Made by a program: the position numbers and the translations under genes. Positions 41,052 through 50,244 of a stretch of 64,000 bases of DNA are shown here, piece by piece; the stretch's first letter is position 1, and each line of letters begins with the position of its first letter. Location of the stretch: NCBI GenBank assembly GCA_938743325.2, contig OW568902.1, positions 124,001 to 188,000 on the forward strand, in the 5' to 3' direction. This DNA comes from Pycnococcus provasolii (taxonomy: Eukaryota; Chlorophyta; Pseudoscourfieldiophyceae; Pseudoscourfieldiales; Pycnococcaceae). The notes under the pieces are model-generated. The model worked only from the letters and a program-made list of their open reading frames with translations, ran no database searches and was not told the origin of the DNA.

Positions 41052-41723
41052 ATGAACGACGATGACGAAGAACAAGAAGACAAGAAAATCACACAACGTT
41101 TCAAGCATTTGGTCTGCAAGTATGTTATAGAGAAAATGTCAACGGTAAATCCTGCGACTGGAAACAGAGAGTGGCAGCCGTCGAGGATATCCATTCCGGA
41201 CTTTGAGAAAGCAAACAAGGAGGCCTCTGAAGAGTATTCAAAAGAGAGGGACCTGGTGAAAACTGAGTTTCTATACTGGCAGTTCGCTTCTTTCGACGTA
41301 TTCGCGGGAAAAAATATGAAGTCTAAGTCGAAAGGAGACGCTCTCACGCGATTGGAGAAGGCAGCAAACAATCTGACACAAAAAACTGCCGAACGAGATG
41401 CCCTCAAAGAAAAGGTACAGGAGAAAGGCAGAGGAGAATGGCCGGTGACAATGGCGCATAAAAAGCTCGATCGCGCTGTGCAAGAATTGCAGTGGCAAGT
41501 GGAACTCGGAAGTCACTACAGCGCGTCGAAAACTGGCGGAAACATTGACACAACTCCACAGGGGCTGAAGAGGGGAAAAGCAGTTGCAAGTACTATGGGA
41601 GAACAGATCAACAAGCTACGCGAACAGACGCTCAAGCGAGGTGAAGAAAAAGGTGAAGAATCCTTCACGTTTATGAGAGGCTCGCCGACAAGCGGTTGGA
41701 AAATATTGTTCGCTATCATTTGA
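41052..41723 (+). CDS. Unrecognised charged protein inside the TIR element
   Basis: 223 residues from ATG 41052. An earlier in-frame ATG at 40953 lies in the subterminal repeats and is less likely. The protein is rich in Lys/Glu/Gln, with an acidic start (NDDDEEQEDKK) and long predicted helices (about residues 95-165). I do not recognise the family. PIF/Harbinger elements usually carry a second, DNA-binding (Myb-like) ORF, and this position would fit, though I see no Trp triad. The last 20 or so codons overlap the transposase relic on the other strand. Confidence 0.4.
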   Translation: MNDDDEEQEDKKITQRFKHLVCKYVIEKMSTVNPATGNREWQPSRISIPDFEKANKEASEEYSKERDLVKTEFLYWQFASFDVFAGKNMKSKSKGDALTRLEKAANNLTQKTAERDALKEKVQEKGRGEWPVTMAHKKLDRAVQELQWQVELGSHYSASKTGGNIDTTPQGLKRGKAVASTMGEQINKLREQTLKRGEEKGEESFTFMRGSPTSGWKILFAII

Positions 41724-42110
41724 TCGTTGCAATGCCCAGGTACACCTGAATACACATATAAAATTCTTCCTCTCAAATCACAGATTACGAGGTTTATCAT
41801 CGCCGTGCTGTTGTACTTCTCTTTATTGAACAAGATGTCCTCCAATCGCCATGGCGCGCGACCGACAGCATGCGCCCATCCATCAACTGCTCCGATGACA
41901 TTAGAAAACTTTGATTTTGACATAGAATCTGACATTTTTGCCAATTCATCTTGTTGTAACTCAGTCGGCCATTTCAAAAATTGTGACGGGAGCACATCGT
42001 AAAGGATTGCCAGCACAGTCCAAAAGTCCTCTCTCACAGACTTCTCATCAAGAGTTTCTCTAAGATGCTTTGCAGCTACCTTGAAAGTAGGCGCCTCGTT
42101 GCAAATGTAA
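41690..42110 (-). pseudogene. PIF/Harbinger-type (DDE_Tnp_4) transposase fragment
   Basis: One minus-strand frame gives FSNVIGAVDGWAHAV with the first catalytic Asp, then about 37 residues later a CDLRGRILYVYSGVPGHCND block with the second Asp. This is the diagnostic spacing and wording of Harbinger-type transposases. The N-terminal helix-turn-helix region and the C-terminal part with the last acidic residue are missing. The frame has no credible start and continues into antisense of the neighbouring ORF. The relic cannot encode an active enzyme. Confidence 0.7.
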
Positions 42111-42232
42111 AGCAGTTGTCCAATTCCAGGTCCTGCAATTTGCTTAAAGCAAAATCCACTACTTCCTGATTGAGCCATTCGCCCTCTTTTAGGCAAGGTA
42201 AATCTCCTTCCTGGAGATGATAACGCTGCTCT
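42076..42232 (-). pseudogene. ULP1/C48 protease-like fragment fused to the methyltransferase tail
   Basis: The last 50 or so codons of the methyltransferase frame read LQEGDLPCLKEGEWLNQEVV and onward. This matches the start of the ULP1 cysteine-protease domain (DL-x-x-L-x-x-G-x-WLN-D/Q-E). The catalytic His, Asp and Cys would lie further on and are absent. ULP1 domains are frequent passengers of plant and algal DNA transposons. Confidence 0.45.
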
Positions 42233-43809
42233 GGCTGGGTGTTTGGCGGTGGTGGCGAGGGCTGGCTGGCTGGTGTTGGCGTTGGCAGTGGCGAGGGCTG
42301 GCTGGTTGGTGGTGGCGAGGGCTGGCTGGCTGGTGTTGGCAGTGGCGAGGGCTGGCTGGTTGGTGGTGGTGGCGATGGCTTGGTGTTTGGTGGTGGTGCC
42401 GTGGTGGTGGTGGCGAGGGCTGGCTGGCTGGTGTTGGCAGTGGCGAGGGCTGGCTGGTTGGTGGTGGTGGCAGTGGCGGTGGTGGTGGCTGGCTGCAGGG
42501 TGGGAGTGGTGGCGGCGAGGGTGCCCCGCCGTCGGAAGATGTATGCTGTCATCTTTCGCCCGCTTCCAGCCATGCTTACGGGAATTGTATTCACGAGGAC
42601 CAGTGACCCGAATCCCCATCCGTGCATGCACTGCTCCGGCGACTCTCCGCGCACCGCTGGCTGCACGACAGCCACTCCCTGCACGGCGTCGCTTTTCTGC
42701 ACGAGCCGTCCGAACGCCTCCTTGGCGTCTGGCGGCACGCCCTCCCAGAAACTATAGCAGTGTGTAACGTCGTCTGTGTGCACCGCCTTCGCGTCCGCGA
42801 TGTCTGAGCACACGTAGTCGATGCACGGAGCAAGCTGGCGTCCGTCAATCCTGTTCTTCCTGTCGACGAAACTGACAAGCGCGCGCGCCTTGGCAACCTT
42901 AACATTGTCGAGCTCGATACCCACAGCGCGTTTGATATCGTGCGACACGAGCGCGTGCATGAGAGGTCGCCCGATTCCTCCGCCTACGTCGAGCATGACG
43001 GAGTCGGGTCCTAGCGCCGTCTCGGCGGCGAGTGCGTCGAGGACGCGCGACATGGAGGCTTGTGTGATGGAGCCGTATATGCCCTGCGTGCCCTCGCCTC
43101 CGGCGAGGGCACGCTCGCCGGACTGCATGAGGGAGTAGAGCACCTTGACCTTGACCTTGTCCTTGTCCTCCTCCTCCTCCTCCTCCTCATGGTGGTGGTG
43201 GTGGTGCTGCTCCTGCTGCTGTGGTGGTGGTGCTGCTGCTGCTCCTCCTCCTCCTCCTCCTCCTTCTTGTTGGTGGTGCTGGTGCTGGTGCTGTTGTTGT
43301 TGTTGTTGTTGTTGTTGCTGCTGCTGCTGCTGCTGCTCCTCCTTGTCATTCTCCTCCTCCTTGTCCTCCTCCTCCTCCTGATGGTGCTGTGGTGGTGGCT
43401 GTTGCTGCTGTGGTGGTGGTGGTGATGCTGCTGCTCCTCCTCCTCCTCCTCCTTGTTGTTGTTGTTGTTGGTGGTGCTGGTGCTGTTGTTGTTGTTGTTG
43501 TTGTTGTTGCTGCTGCTGCTGCTCCTCCTCCTTGTCATTCTCCTCTCCCAACTTAAGGCCAAACTTGGCCTTAAGTTGGGCAGACATGTTGTTGTGTTGT
43601 TGTTGTTGGTGGTGGTGGTCGTGGTGGTGCTGCTGCTCCTGCTGCTGGGGTGGTGGCGGTGATGGTGGTTGCTGCTGTGGTGGGAATGGTGGCGGTGGGC
43701 GGTTCTCCTTATCATCTCCTTCGTTCCCCTCCCGGCCGGCTGGAAAAGGAACGTTAAGGTTCTGCACTGCGAGAGCTTGCAGTGCTCGTCCACGTCCACG
43801 TCGAACCAT
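42076..43809 (-). CDS. DOT1-like SAM methyltransferase with poly-Gln/Glu/His N terminus
   Basis: 577 residues from ATG 43809. The first 70 residues are basic/Pro-rich. Residues of about 70-225 are long Gln, Glu and His runs encoded by CTG/TTG/CTC repeats. The catalytic part follows: GIYGSITQASMSRVL, motif I VMLDVGGGIGRPLMHA near 271-286, VGIELDNVKVAKA and a THCYSFWEGVP strand. The order matches DOT1-type (histone H3K79) methyltransferases. The tail (about 425-520) is a Thr/Pro/Ala minisatellite, and the last 50 residues look like the start of a ULP1 protease domain, so the true C terminus may have been replaced. The gene lies inside the 52-bp inverted-repeat element. Confidence 0.65.
   Translation of the reverse strand: MVRRGRGRALQALAVQNLNVPFPAGREGNEGDDKENRPPPPFPPQQQPPSPPPPQQQEQQHHHDHHHQQQQHNNMSAQLKAKFGLKLGEENDKEEEQQQQQQQQQQQQQHQHHQQQQQQGGGGGGAAASPPPPQQQQPPPQHHQEEEEDKEEENDKEEQQQQQQQQQQQQQQQHQHQHHQQEGGGGGGGAAAAPPPQQQEQHHHHHHEEEEEEEDKDKVKVKVLYSLMQSGERALAGGEGTQGIYGSITQASMSRVLDALAAETALGPDSVMLDVGGGIGRPLMHALVSHDIKRAVGIELDNVKVAKARALVSFVDRKNRIDGRQLAPCIDYVCSDIADAKAVHTDDVTHCYSFWEGVPPDAKEAFGRLVQKSDAVQGVAVVQPAVRGESPEQCMHGWGFGSLVLVNTIPVSMAGSGRKMTAYIFRRRGTLAATTPTLQPATTTATATTTNQPALATANTSQPALATTTTAPPPNTKPSPPPPTSQPSPLPTPASQPSPPPTSQPSPLPTPTPASQPSPPPPNTQPEQRYHLQEGDLPCLKEGEWLNQEVVDFALSKLQDLELDNCFTFATRRLLSR
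42235..42500. repeat. Minisatellite coding Gln-Pro-Ala-Leu-Ala-Thr repeats
   Basis: GGCTGGCTGGTGTTGGCAGT-type units recur with irregular spacing in the methyltransferase tail. All forward frames stay open through it. Confidence 0.8.
43150..43530. repeat. Trinucleotide repeats (CTC, GTG, CTG, TTG)
   Basis: Two related blocks of trinucleotide runs encode the Glu, His and Gln tracts of the DOT1-like protein on the minus strand. The two halves resemble each other, which suggests an internal duplication of about 250 bp. Confidence 0.85.
43547..43580. repeat. 34-bp perfect palindrome inside the DOT1-like CDS
   Basis: 16-bp arms (CCCAACTTAAGGCCAA and its reverse complement) around an AC spacer. 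It encodes AQLKAKFGLKLG on the minus strand. Confidence 0.9.
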
Positions 43810-44173
43810 GAATAAGGCAGTCCTATGACTAGTAGTAGGAATAGGTAAGAAGTAAGAACTATTTACTGTAAGTTACCACTGTTTTGTCCTCTTGAAATGA
43901 GAATAACCTTTTTATGATTGGACTAAACGGGCAGTTCAAATTCGAGTTGGGGGGAGGTTGGAATGGACTTAACGGGCAGTACAATTCAAGTTCAAATTCA
44001 AATTGGTGAAATCTGAGCGGGGTCTCAGATTGAGGCATGGAAACTGAGACATTCAAATTGAGCAAGGTCTTAAATCCCTTCCCTCAATCTGAGACCCCGC
44101 GGCTCAATTTGAGACCTGAGATCTGAGCAGGGGGTCTGGACCCCCTTGAGAAAACTCAAAACTCAGATTCGAC

Positions 44174-44225
44174 CCCAAAATCTGAGTTTTGAGCCCCTCT
44201 CAGAAATGTACCCTGAGCCCACGGG
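44174..44225 (-). repeat. Terminal inverted repeat, right
   Basis: Perfect reverse complement of 40799-40850. Confidence 0.9.
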
Positions 44226-44663
44226 ACCTCGGTTTTGACCCGCGGGGTAACAACAACATGCCACCAGGCACCACCTGAGGACGTGTTTCACCTCTGGGTG
44301 GAGCAGCTCGCTCAAGAAGGTTGGGTGTTTGTTGGTGACTTGGTGACGGCCCCTCCGTCACTCCGCTCACCAAAAAAGAAAAAAAAATTAAAAAATGGTG
44401 GGCGGGGCGCGAGGGAGGCGAGCAGGAATAGAGTAGAGTGGTAAAGAGTGGTAAGAAGTAACCTTAGTCTACTTAGAGAGTCCTAGAGACCAATCGCACA
44501 GCAGGACCGGCCCTCCCTCCTCTCCCTAATTAACCCCTAATTGACTGCTCCTTCTCAAGTGCTTGAAACCCGCACCTTCGCTTTTTCTTTCTTTTGCGAC
44601 CTCTCGGGGGGAGGGTTGAGATTTTGCGGCCCGGCCGCAAAACTACTTCCTTTCTATCTCGCA
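44226..44663. other. Intergenic; possible upstream part of the headpiece gene
   Basis: No ATG-started frame joins the villin headpiece that follows. A pyrimidine-rich run (about 44575-44600) could precede a splice acceptor. No 5' exon could be identified. Confidence 0.35.
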
Positions 44664-44771
44664 CTCTCAAGTGCCGACTTCCTGAAAGTGTTTCAGTGCA
44701 CGAAAGAGGAGTTTGCGACCATGCCACCATGGCGGCGTACCATGCTGGAGAAGAAAGTAGACCTGTTCTAA
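44664..44771 (+). CDS. Orphan villin headpiece (actin-binding) C-terminal exon, partial
   Basis: The frame ending at 44771 encodes exactly 35 residues with the villin headpiece pattern: LSSADFLKVFQ, then FATMPPWRR, then the terminal LEKKVDLF. All three core Phe, the Pro-x-Trp and the final Leu-Phe are kept. One basic position of the actin-binding surface is Glu (LEKK instead of LKK). The frame extends leftwards to about 44541 without an ATG before the domain, so this must be either the last exon of a spliced gene or a stranded copy. It is tail to tail with the dioxygenase gene, 42 bp apart. No gelsolin-like repeats are visible nearby. Confidence 0.55.
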   Translation, partial: LSSADFLKVFQCTKEEFATMPPWRRTMLEKKVDLF

Positions 44772-44813
44772 AGCTATGTATGTATGTATTGACACCGTGT
44801 ATCAAAAAACGTT

Positions 44814-46919
44814 TTACTCCGGTTTCTCCTCATTGAACCATTGTTGCATGGGATTGCTCATTGTTGAGTGTTGTGCCTCGTAAATGACGCAAACGGGACC
44901 GCCGCCAGGTGGGCCCTGCGCCTCCGCACCTCCACTAACGTACAGCCTCGTGTCGCCGAACAGCGCGCCGAGTGCGCCACCGACGGCGGCACGCGCATGG
45001 CGCGTCGACGCGATGTCACTGTCAGTATACATGGTCGTACGCTTCCCACGGACCGTCGACGACGGATCAGCCTTGCTCAAGACGGCGACGATGTGTTTGC
45101 GTGCATCGTCGTGCAATGTGCCATTCTCGACGCGCAGGCCGGCGCTGTTGAGGCTTCTCACGACGGACGATGTGTCCAGCGCATCTTTCATGACGGAATT
45201 CACGCACATGAGGTTGCCCGGCGCGCCTGCGCGGTTGCCCAGCACGACAACTTCAACGTTCATCAGCTCGACGCCCGCGGATGCCGATGCGACGCTGGAA
45301 TATTCGCCAGACTCGCCTGTCGCCAGGGCAACTCCCAACGCGGATGCATGCCGGCTCAGTGCCATGGACTCCAGCGTGTCCTTCGTCGCGCACGTCGCGT
45401 TACGCCGTTCTTTTGCCTCATTCACCCGCTCTGTTGTGAGCAGGGGGCACTTCACTTGTACAAATGCCGCGTCGGAGGGACTGAGCTTTGCGTCTGCGCA
45501 CGCTTGCAGCACAGCCTCTTTTGTCGCCTCCACCTGTGCGTCGGCTCCAATCTCCTCCGGCAGCAGCGTGCGTGACGTTGCGGATCCCACCACGAGGCGA
45601 TGTGGGCCCTCGGTTCTTTCTCCGCCGTCTTCTTCGCCACTGTTGCGTCCGAGCACGAGGAAGTGCGGGGTTAACACGCCCTCCGTGCCTCCACTCATGA
45701 CGACAGCCACCCCGTCGTCGAGCCGTCTCTTCTTGAGCGTCTCGTGGATGCAATGGCTCGCATATCCTCGCGTGAAGTCGTTCACGCATCCATTTCCTTC
45801 GGTTTTTCCCACCACGGACAGCACCTTGACGTCTTGCTTTGTATCCAGCCACCGCTCCAAGGCTGCGGTGTCGCCTGGATGTGCCGTGTCGACGACATGT
45901 GCGATAACTGCACCTTTTGCTCGATTGCTGTGATAAGGGTTAAAGCACGTTTGAATCGTCGGCGCCGTCGCGTATGTGACCTCAAAGCCTTGCACGGGCT
46001 CGCCTGGGAACTCAAGCCTGAACAGCAGACGTTCGTGCTTGGTCGCGTCGAATGGCGTGGCGGCGTGGAGCAGGCACCGATTATCCCAAAGCACGAAGTC
46101 GCCCGCCTCCCACTTGTGGTAGTACGCCTCCTCGACGATGAGTTTCCCGAGGTTGTCGATGAGCTTCGACCCGTCGTCTTCTCGCCGCTCGCCGCTGAGC
46201 ACACACCTCGTGTTCTTCGGGTTCACGTACAGCGACGGTTCCCCCGTCGGAGGGTGTACGCGCACGATTGGCCACGTCTGGTCCGGTTTCTTCGCGACGT
46301 CGGCGGCGGTCACCTTCTCCCTTGACGGGTCGCGTCTCTCGAGCAGGCGCATGAACACTTCCCAGCTGTGGACGCTCGACATGAACGCATATTGTTTTTG
46401 CTCTGACTCTGCCAGGCGGCGGTACGCGCGCGTGCAGCTTGCGAACCCCGTGCGTCCTCCCGTGCTGGGCAGAGGGTAGTCTCCCTTGGGCGCGTACAGC
46501 AAGATTGCCTTTTTGGGACTGGCTAGGAACGACCCGTCTGTGTGCCACTCTTCGATTTCCGTGATGGCTGGCTTGTACTCGGCGATGCGGTCACCTGGTT
46601 TGCACCCGACGACGCCTAGGTCGTCCTGCTTGCGTGCCCTGTAGTTCCCGAGCAGGGCGACGCATTCCGCGTCGTCGATTCCCGGCGACTGGCCAGGCCA
46701 CCTGTCGTACTTCAACGGTTCGCCAAGGAAGGGTGCAAACTTCGCCGCCGCCTGTTGGCACTCGCGAGGCGTGAGTGTTTGCCCTTTGACGACGAGGAGT
46801 CCCCCACGCGCCTGCATGGCCCCCCACATGACGGCGACATCTTGTGACGACGCGAGTCTTAAGTCAACATGAGAGACTGTGACGCCCAATGCGCTGGAAG
46901 AGTTGGGACAGATGCGCAT
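44814..46919 (-). CDS. TauD-type dioxygenase fused to a barbiturase / cyanuric-acid-hydrolase domain
   Basis: 701 residues from ATG 46919. Residues of about 1-325 form a 2-oxoglutarate/Fe(II) dioxygenase of the TauD/TfdA type, with His126 and Asp128 in EEWHTDGS, His285 in CLLHAATPFD, and Arg297/Arg301 for the co-substrate. Residues of about 338-682 match ring-opening amidohydrolases (AtzD/barbiturase). Signatures include GKTEGNGCVNDFTRG (371-385), SGGTEG (Ser409), FVQVKCPLLT (Lys490), SRHASALGVA, SVASASAG, a Lys616 region and a final SGGAEAQGPPGGG (Ser662). These supply the Lys/Ser pairs of the three pseudo-symmetric subdomains. A two-step reaction is suggested: oxidation of a pyrimidine-like ring, then hydrolytic ring opening. 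That would make a one-polypeptide oxidative pyrimidine route for nitrogen salvage. Substrate is inference. There is no obvious targeting signal. Confidence 0.85.
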   Translation of the reverse strand: MRICPNSSSALGVTVSHVDLRLASSQDVAVMWGAMQARGGLLVVKGQTLTPRECQQAAAKFAPFLGEPLKYDRWPGQSPGIDDAECVALLGNYRARKQDDLGVVGCKPGDRIAEYKPAITEIEEWHTDGSFLASPKKAILLYAPKGDYPLPSTGGRTGFASCTRAYRRLAESEQKQYAFMSSVHSWEVFMRLLERRDPSREKVTAADVAKKPDQTWPIVRVHPPTGEPSLYVNPKNTRCVLSGERREDDGSKLIDNLGKLIVEEAYYHKWEAGDFVLWDNRCLLHAATPFDATKHERLLFRLEFPGEPVQGFEVTYATAPTIQTCFNPYHSNRAKGAVIAHVVDTAHPGDTAALERWLDTKQDVKVLSVVGKTEGNGCVNDFTRGYASHCIHETLKKRRLDDGVAVVMSGGTEGVLTPHFLVLGRNSGEEDGGERTEGPHRLVVGSATSRTLLPEEIGADAQVEATKEAVLQACADAKLSPSDAAFVQVKCPLLTTERVNEAKERRNATCATKDTLESMALSRHASALGVALATGESGEYSSVASASAGVELMNVEVVVLGNRAGAPGNLMCVNSVMKDALDTSSVVRSLNSAGLRVENGTLHDDARKHIVAVLSKADPSSTVRGKRTTMYTDSDIASTRHARAAVGGALGALFGDTRLYVSGGAEAQGPPGGGPVCVIYEAQHSTMSNPMQQWFNEEKPE

Positions 46920-48552
46920 TGTGATGATATTTCTCTAAAGTAAGGTACCTTAGCAGAGAGACCTGTGATATGCTTCGTTGATAGTGAAACGAACTTAAGG
47001 GGTGACTTGCCTAATTATCGTAGTGTGCGTGTGCGTGTGCGTGTGCGTGCGGGGACTTCCAAACCAAGTCAACACGCCAATGATGCGAATGATGGGGATT
47101 GATTTGATTGTCGGGCGGCGTCGTTTCGTCGGACGCTGGCCAGTTCTTACCTATATAGTACTACGATACGGTTGCACCGTTTCGACGAATAATAATAAGG
47201 GGTCACGCCGAAGAAGTTAAGAGTTAGACTACCTTTAGGGGTTGAGGAAAGACACCGCCGTGCCTGCCCAACGAACTCCTCCCCCTCCTCCTCCTCCTCC
47301 TCCTCCTCCTTCTTCTTCTTCGACCTTAAGTACGTATTCTTACCACCGGTAGAGGTTTATTAGCGCACGCACACACTTTTCAAGCCCGCTTATGACGTTT
47401 ATGTAGAGCACGACGCATCGCAACGCATCGCAACGCATCCGGCAACGCCACGCCTTGCTTTTTTCATGTTTACATAGCCGGTATGTACAAATAACGTACA
47501 TACCGGGTAGGCGGGTAAGTACTGTACTGGACGACAAGTGTGACGTCATGCATGCATGCTAACCCTTGCGTTTAAGGCCTTCAGCACTGCAGCAAGCTCC
47601 GTTCTCACTTCTCTGGGCTCAGGCTCATCAGTCCTGCATCAGTTCTCCCCCCAGGCTGCCAGGTCCCCCCCCCCCCCCCCAGGTCCCCCCCCTTGACAAA
47701 AACAGAAGGCAAGGATGGCCGAAACATAAAAAACCCCTGACCATCCCGAGGCCGAGGGGAGGTCACTCGCCGAGGAGGGCGGGTTCCCGAGGCCCCTTAA
47801 GAGGGAGGCGAGAAGGGAAACCAACCCCCCTCTCCAAGGCAGAAGGGGCGAAGACGTGGACTGTTTGGGTGTTTGGCCATACCGGGTGGTGGGGGGGAAT
47901 ATCTTCGAGGGTTTTCGTGGCCGGGATTCCTTCCTCGAGATGGGGAGAGAGAGAGAGAGAGACACCCTCTTGAGGTAAAATCGGGTAATACGCCGCCCCG
48001 CTCTTCGCAACACAGGCCCCCTCCCCTGGGGGGTGACGTCGTTCTCCAGATTTGTTGATGAGCCTTACTGTAGAGGGCGTGCTACGTGCGCGTGCCCCCT
48101 CCAGGCTCCAAATCCCCACAGGCTCCGGCCCCAGTCCCTCGATTCGGGACACGTCCCCCTGCCCTGTTCTTCTAGGGAGGCTGGGAGGGGTTTCTGTGGT
48201 GAGGCTCTCCCCGCCAACAACTCCTCGGGCTCCCCCACCTCATTGCCGCATTGCCTACTCTGCAAAGCATTTCGTTCCCTCTGGTGAAAGCCGCCACTCT
48301 CCTGCTCGCATACAGTGCTTAGTAGGTGCTTGTAGGTGTCTCAAGACTCGTGTGTCTCATAGGTGTGTTTCTTGTGTTTCGCTTTTCTTTTAGGGTGTGT
48401 GCTGTCTTTTAGTGATCTGCGATTGTTTTTTCTGTGTTTCTTTTCTTTTCACCTCCTAGCTAGGAGTACCTGATTTGATCAACCAACACTCGCTCTTTCT
48501 ACATAAAAAGAAGAGGAAGAAGAAGAAAATAAAAAATACGAAAAACACAACT
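46920..48552. other. Intergenic; simple repeats only
   Basis: GTGTGC repeats lie at 47023-47049, CTC/CTT runs at about 47279-47320, a C homopolymer near 47667-47680 and GA repeats near 47945-47962. A single TTTAGGGG box lies near 47234. No gene was recognised. The segment just before 48553 is the 5' UTR of the Mpv17 gene. Confidence 0.5.
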
Positions 48553-48916
48553 ATGGTGCCTTCTTCTCTGGTCTCGCTCTCTTCGTCGTCGTCGTCATCT
48601 TCGTCGTCTTCCCAGCGTCACAGTCATACACGTCATCAGGGGGGGCCGCGACGAACTACTTTGAAAGCTCAGGCAGCAGCAGCTGGTCATCACCACCGAT
48701 CTTCACACCACTCAGCCGTCGCTCGGCTCACGTCCACCCCAAGCTCATCAAAAACCATCCAGCAGCCATTTATTTCCACCAACAAAAAAGTATACAGGTG
48801 CAAAATATCCGCACAGCAGCAGCAGCGCTCCGGACTATCGCCTCAGGAAGTGCGTGCCGTATCCACGGACGTAGAGGCGGCTCTCGACATTGCGACGGAT
48901 GACGATGACACGTTTC

Positions 48917-48948
<32 letters not shown>

Positions 48949-50085
48949 AAAGCCGCCTCTGAAGATATCAATAACGTCGTCACGCTCTTAGACTCACCTG
49001 ACGCGTGCGCTCTCGTGGAATCGTGCGAGGTGCTCACCGAAGAAAAACCGGATGCCTCCAGCACCACGGACGAATCCATCTCAACGAGGACGCAAACGTC
49101 TTCCGCCGTCGCCGCGGCAGCCACGACGTTCCGCGAGGGTGCGATGCTCGAGGAAGTCGCTCTCTCAAGCTGGGATGAAAGCGCCGAGGCCCTCTCAAGC
49201 TGGGATGAAACGGCAACCGCGACGGCACAGCAGGCTCTGTATGCCACCACGGACCTCTTCGTGAATGCTTTCATCGTATCCTGCGTCGCGGGAACCATCG
49301 TCTTCGCTGGCGCGGAGTTTAACAGCGAACTGCACCGCGGATGGACGCCACTCGAAATTCTCGAGCACATTCCCCAGAACAACTGGCGTATCTACGAAAC
49401 GATGCTCGACACGAACCCCGTGGGCATCAAGAGCTTCATTTCGGGGGTCGTGTACGGTGCTGGTGACTGGCTCGCGCAGGCGTACGAGCGTGCGCAGGAC
49501 GCGTCGTCGGCAGCATCGTCGTCTCCCACCGCGAACCTCGACGTCGACGCATCGTCATCCTCCGCCACCGCAGCCACGTCCACCTCCACCACGAATCCCA
49601 TTGCAGCCACATCGACACCGCTCGAGTCTCTCGTCAGCGCACTCAGCTTCGACCGACCACGCCTTCTTCGCTCCGTCGCCGTTGGTGCACTGCTACAGGC
49701 ACCAATCTACCACTACTACTACGAGATTACCGAGATGATGTTTCCCTCCGAAGTGCAGACGAATGCCATCATCAAGCTCGTGCTTGACCAAACCATCACC
49801 ATCGCATGCTGGAATGCTCTCTACTACGCATTCCTGGGATTCCTCGACGGCGACGAGCCGCGTGATATCTGGAAGAAAATCACCGCCACGGCATGGCCGC
49901 TCATGAAGTCAGGTTGGCGTCTCTGGCCAGCTGCACACATCATCACGTATGGCGTGATTCCGGTACAGCACCGTCTCCTGTGGGTTGACATGGTGGAGGT
50001 TCTCTGGGTGGTCATTCTAAGCTTAACTGGTGCAGCTTACGGCGACAAGGAGGAAAAGACGGAGGACGACCAGCAACTGACATGA
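48553..50085 (+). CDS. Mpv17/PMP22 family membrane protein
   Basis: 510 residues from ATG 48553; an upstream TTG in frame is not a credible start. The C-terminal half carries the family core: a four-helix membrane domain with LLQAPIYHYYYE, DQTITIACWNALYYAFLG, and the signature GWRLWPAAHIITYGVIPVQHR. The first 250 residues are Ser/Ala-rich and low in acidic residues at the very start (MVPSSLVSLSSSSSS), suggesting a plastid or mitochondrial transit peptide plus a disordered linker. Ser/Ala repeats (ASASASASA) are encoded by a GTCGGC microsatellite. Family members form pores or channels in mitochondrial, peroxisomal or plastid inner membranes. TGTAA lies 47 bp past the stop. The gene is tail to tail with EPSPS. 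Confidence 0.85.
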
Positions 50086-50132
50086 CATGACATCGCCACA
50101 TCTCTCCGTGCACGAACAATTTTAGGATGCTA

Positions 50133-50137
50133 TGTAA
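50133..50137 (+). terminator. TGTAA poly(A) signal of the Mpv17 gene
   Basis: TGTAA lies 47 bp beyond the stop codon. Confidence 0.4.
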
Positions 50138-50244
50138 ACAAAAGACAACGTCACCTTTCTTTTTAACTTTCTTCTTCTTTTTCGCGATCTTATGGCAGTA
50201 AATGTTTTTGTTGCTTTCGCTTTTTACTCTTCTATCTTTTTTTT

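Larger units (their letters stand above)
40799..44225. mobile_element. 3.4-kb DNA-transposon-like unit with perfect 52-bp terminal inverted repeats
   Basis: The ends 40799-40850 and 44174-44225 are exact inverted copies that start CCCGTGGGCTCAGGG. Next to them are subterminal runs of CTCAAAACTCAG/CTGAGTTTTGAG. Inside are an unknown forward ORF, a PIF/Harbinger-type transposase fragment, a ULP1-like fragment and a DOT1-like methyltransferase gene. No matching target-site duplication is visible at these exact borders. Two solitary MITE copies in opposite orientation would give the same picture. Confidence 0.6.

Noticed and set aside
41516-42631. Intact Harbinger transposase gene
   Set aside because: The frame lacks a credible start, has lost the C-terminal catalytic part and continues through antisense and minisatellite sequence; annotated as a fragment only.
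43060-43662. Forward Leu/Cys/Val-rich ORFs resembling membrane proteins
   Set aside because: Antisense of the Gln/Glu/His trinucleotide repeats.
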